Shown here one piece after another: positions 25,728 through 27,425 of a stretch of 27,425 nucleotides of DNA. The stretch is from Chara braunii. Taxonomy: Eukaryota; Streptophyta; Charophyceae; Charales; Characeae. The translations under genes and the position numbers were made by a program. The first letter of the stretch is position 1. Every line of letters starts with the position of its first letter. The stretch covers positions 97,926 to 125,350 of the forward strand of contig BFEA01000651.1 in the NCBI GenBank assembly GCA_003427395.1, written 5' to 3'. A model generated the notes under the pieces. It did no database searches. It was not told the DNA's origin and saw nothing but the letters and a program-made list of their open reading frames with translations.

Positions 25728-25830
25728 GGGGCGCTGGGCCCGGTTCCCAGCATGTGCTGCTCCCCACAAATAGAATGGAGCCCCTGTTTAAAAATATATA
25801 TATAATAATAATAATGAAAAAAAAAAAAAA
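25728..25830 (+). mobile_element. SINE-like family 1, short A-tailed copy
   Basis: GGGCGCTGGGCCCGGTTCCC, CATGTGCTGCTCCCCACAAA and TAGAATGGAGC are followed by an AT-rich part and an A run (25817-25830). It has lost the middle of the family. A U6 fragment begins at the next base. Confidence 0.6.
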
Positions 25831-25903
25831 GGAATGATACAGGGAAAGAAGAGTAGCATGGCCCCCTCCCTGCACAAAGTAAGGATGACACGCATAAATA
25901 GAG
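25831..25903 (+). pseudogene. U6 snRNA fragment, degenerate
   Basis: GGAATGATACAGGGAAAGAA, AGTAGCATGGCCCC, TGCACAAAGTAAGGATGACA and CGCATAAATAGAG align to the central and 3' parts of U6 with small insertions. The 5' stem-loop is missing. It starts directly after a SINE-like A run. Confidence 0.75.
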
Positions 25904-26263
25904 CAAAAGAAAGAAGCTGAATTCTTTGCTCGGTCCAAGATTTATAGCACAGAGGGGCTCCGTGTTCATGCTAACAAAACAAGAACCTGACCATTTTTAG
26001 GACTACGATCGGACTTTCCAAGCATGAACATAGCACCAGTGGGGCCTGGCCACAGTACAGGATGTACTGGTGGGCCACCCACTTCACACACCCCATTTGG
26101 ATGCATCGAATTTGGTCGGCTGCTGGGGTCACGCTCCCTGGGATAAGACCCTAATACTCCTATCAACGTTTTTTTAGTTTTTTAATTTTTTTTTTTTATT
26201 ATTTTTTTTATTTTTTTTAGACGGGTGGTTGGTGGGTGGGTGGGTGGGGGGGGGGGGAGAGGG
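25904..26263. other. unannotated stretch
   Basis: No gene recognised. It ends in T-rich and G-rich simple sequence (about 26168-26257). Confidence 0.4.
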
Positions 26264-26332
26264 AGACTATATCTTGCGCAGGGGCTATGTTTTTCAGAAT
26301 CGTTCCAATTTTGACTGATATCGTGGAGGACA
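26264..26332 (-). pseudogene. U6 snRNA fragment, 3'-truncated and degenerate
   Basis: On the minus strand GTCCTCCACGATATCAGTCA, AAATTGGAACGATTCTGAAA, ACATAGCCCCTGCGCAAGAT follow the order of U6 from its 5' end to past the middle, with a short deletion in the ACAGAGA-to-GCATGG region. No promoter seen. Confidence 0.65.
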
Positions 26333-26382
26333 GTCCCTACTTGGACTTTACATCTGTTCTTCTCTTTAGTTCATACAACTTC

Positions 26383-26542
26383 CTTTTTTTTTTTCTTTTT
26401 TTCTTTTTTTAACACGAAAAGCCCTTATGTAAACCCTCTATCCCGGTGGTGGTAAGAGAACCGTCAGGATTGAGAGTTTATCTGTCGGGCTGCTCCATCT
26501 ATTGGTGGGGAGCGGCACCTGCTGGAAACCGGGTCCAGCGTC
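26383..26542 (-). mobile_element. SINE-like family 1, full-length copy
   Basis: Same order as the 25388-25541 copy, from GGACGCTGGACCCGGTTTCC (26542 down) to CTTTTCGTGTT and an A-rich tail (26410-26383). TCATACAACTTCC (26371-26383) and TGATACATCTTCT (26548-26560) could be decayed target-site duplications (10 of 13). Confidence 0.7.
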
Positions 26543-27425
26543 CCATTGATACATCTTCTAACATGAAGATCACTGTTTGTTGTTTCCTGCAGCTGTGGGT
26601 TTTTTCTCTTCTCAGACTCGGGTCTCCGTTGTCCCATGGAGCTGCTAGTGATTCCCCTCCCTTCTTAGAGCGCTCCGTATTTGTTAGCCCAGCCCTGGTC
26701 AGCAGCCCCCCATTAGAATGCCAGACCTATTTTATCCATTGAACCCCGTAAACCCTATACCCTCTACCCTCTTCAACCTCATACACCCGACCTTCATAAT
26801 CCTTGAGACCAGAAGCTCGGGCTACAGAACTCTCCTTCCAAGACTATAATTAGGTAGGCACTTCTGCTATCATAGCTTAATTTGCTTGCCTGTTTGTCAG
26901 CATAGGATGGGTGTCAGTGAAGTCATATCTCGTGAGACACCCTTAATAGCTAGAAATTGGCAAAAACCTGGTGTGTGTGGTACTTGTGTAACGGGGATGA
27001 CTGGGGTCATGTAGTGCAGGACCTGGTAATGTCTACTCTGACTTCAGGAAGACGGTCCAGTATCGAATGCAGCCCTTTGCCCAGAGGGGCTCGTATTACC
27101 GCCTGGGCCGCAGCATGACATATTTGCCCGCTGTTATAGTTTAGCTGTCCAGTCGATCCCCATTTATCGACACCGCCACCTGCTCCTGCTATCTGTTTCT
27201 TATGGTGGGCTGCCGCCGCTGTAGTGCGCTGGCCTCCCTCAGCACTCTTTCTCCCCCGCATTGTGACCTGGATCGGTGTGCCCCCATTCCCCTTGCCCCT
27301 TGCCCCATCTTCTCTCCCTGCCGATGGGCATCCTCCGGTGTCGCTGTGGTCTTGATAGTGATGACCTTTCAATGTCGTTGCAGGAGTCGGCTTGGGGGGG
27401 AGACGGGGGAAGGTGGCGGATTATA
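26543..27425. other. unannotated stretch to window end
   Basis: No recognised gene. A 121-codon minus frame (27372-27007) starts MKGHHYQDHSDTGGCPSAGR and is Gly/Ala-rich without a known domain. It is mentioned only as an unproven possibility. Confidence 0.35.

Overview
The window is nuclear DNA from a eukaryote with a large, repeat-choked genome. It holds one convincing host gene, a multi-domain Ty3-type LTR retrotransposon remnant, several short non-autonomous element families, U6 snRNA retrocopies and long microsatellites. Plant-type U6 sequence, a chromodomain-bearing Ty3 element and an FBD/LRR-type plant protein point to the green plant lineage. The long (CT)n tracts and style of the retroelement suggest a charophyte such as Chara, but this is inference and could not be checked here.

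Layout. 1-5490: microsatellite, T-rich DNA, a family with ~135 bp subunits (536-775), a 946 bp element bounded by TTAA (1760-2705), a 113 bp foldback element (2856-2968), two inverted-repeat elements (3141-3262, 3714-4351) and a U6 retrocopy with target-site duplication (3436-3551). 5497-6860: a possible gene fragment followed by the left copy of a ~1 kb duplicated segment. 6862-7441: CT/AG microsatellites with a leftover sequencing adapter. 7670-13477: one Ty3-like element on the minus strand (protease, RT, RNase H, integrase, chromodomain), split by a ~2.2 kb block (8986-11195) that contains a 25-bp minisatellite, and decayed by stops and frameshifts. 13479-13571: a U6 copy sits exactly at the boundary between that element and the right copy of the duplicated segment (13588-14688).

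15123-15756 is an assembly gap. 16955-18649 is the only well-supported host coding region, a leucine-rich-repeat protein of the plant F-box/FBD/LRR type that probably represents a terminal exon (17105-18649). 18650-27425 is again repeats: SINE-like A-tailed retroposons, foldback elements, a complete 147 bp TTAA element (24693-24839) and two further degenerate U6 fragments.

There is no operon or pathway. The genes do not work together; the region is best read as nested mobile DNA around a single gene. Parts of it are assembly artefact: a full Tn5 mosaic-end pair lies at 19912-19949 and joins two pieces of sequence copied from 14467-14720. Any rearrangement near 7183, 14625, 19912 and 20085 should be treated as artificial until shown otherwise.
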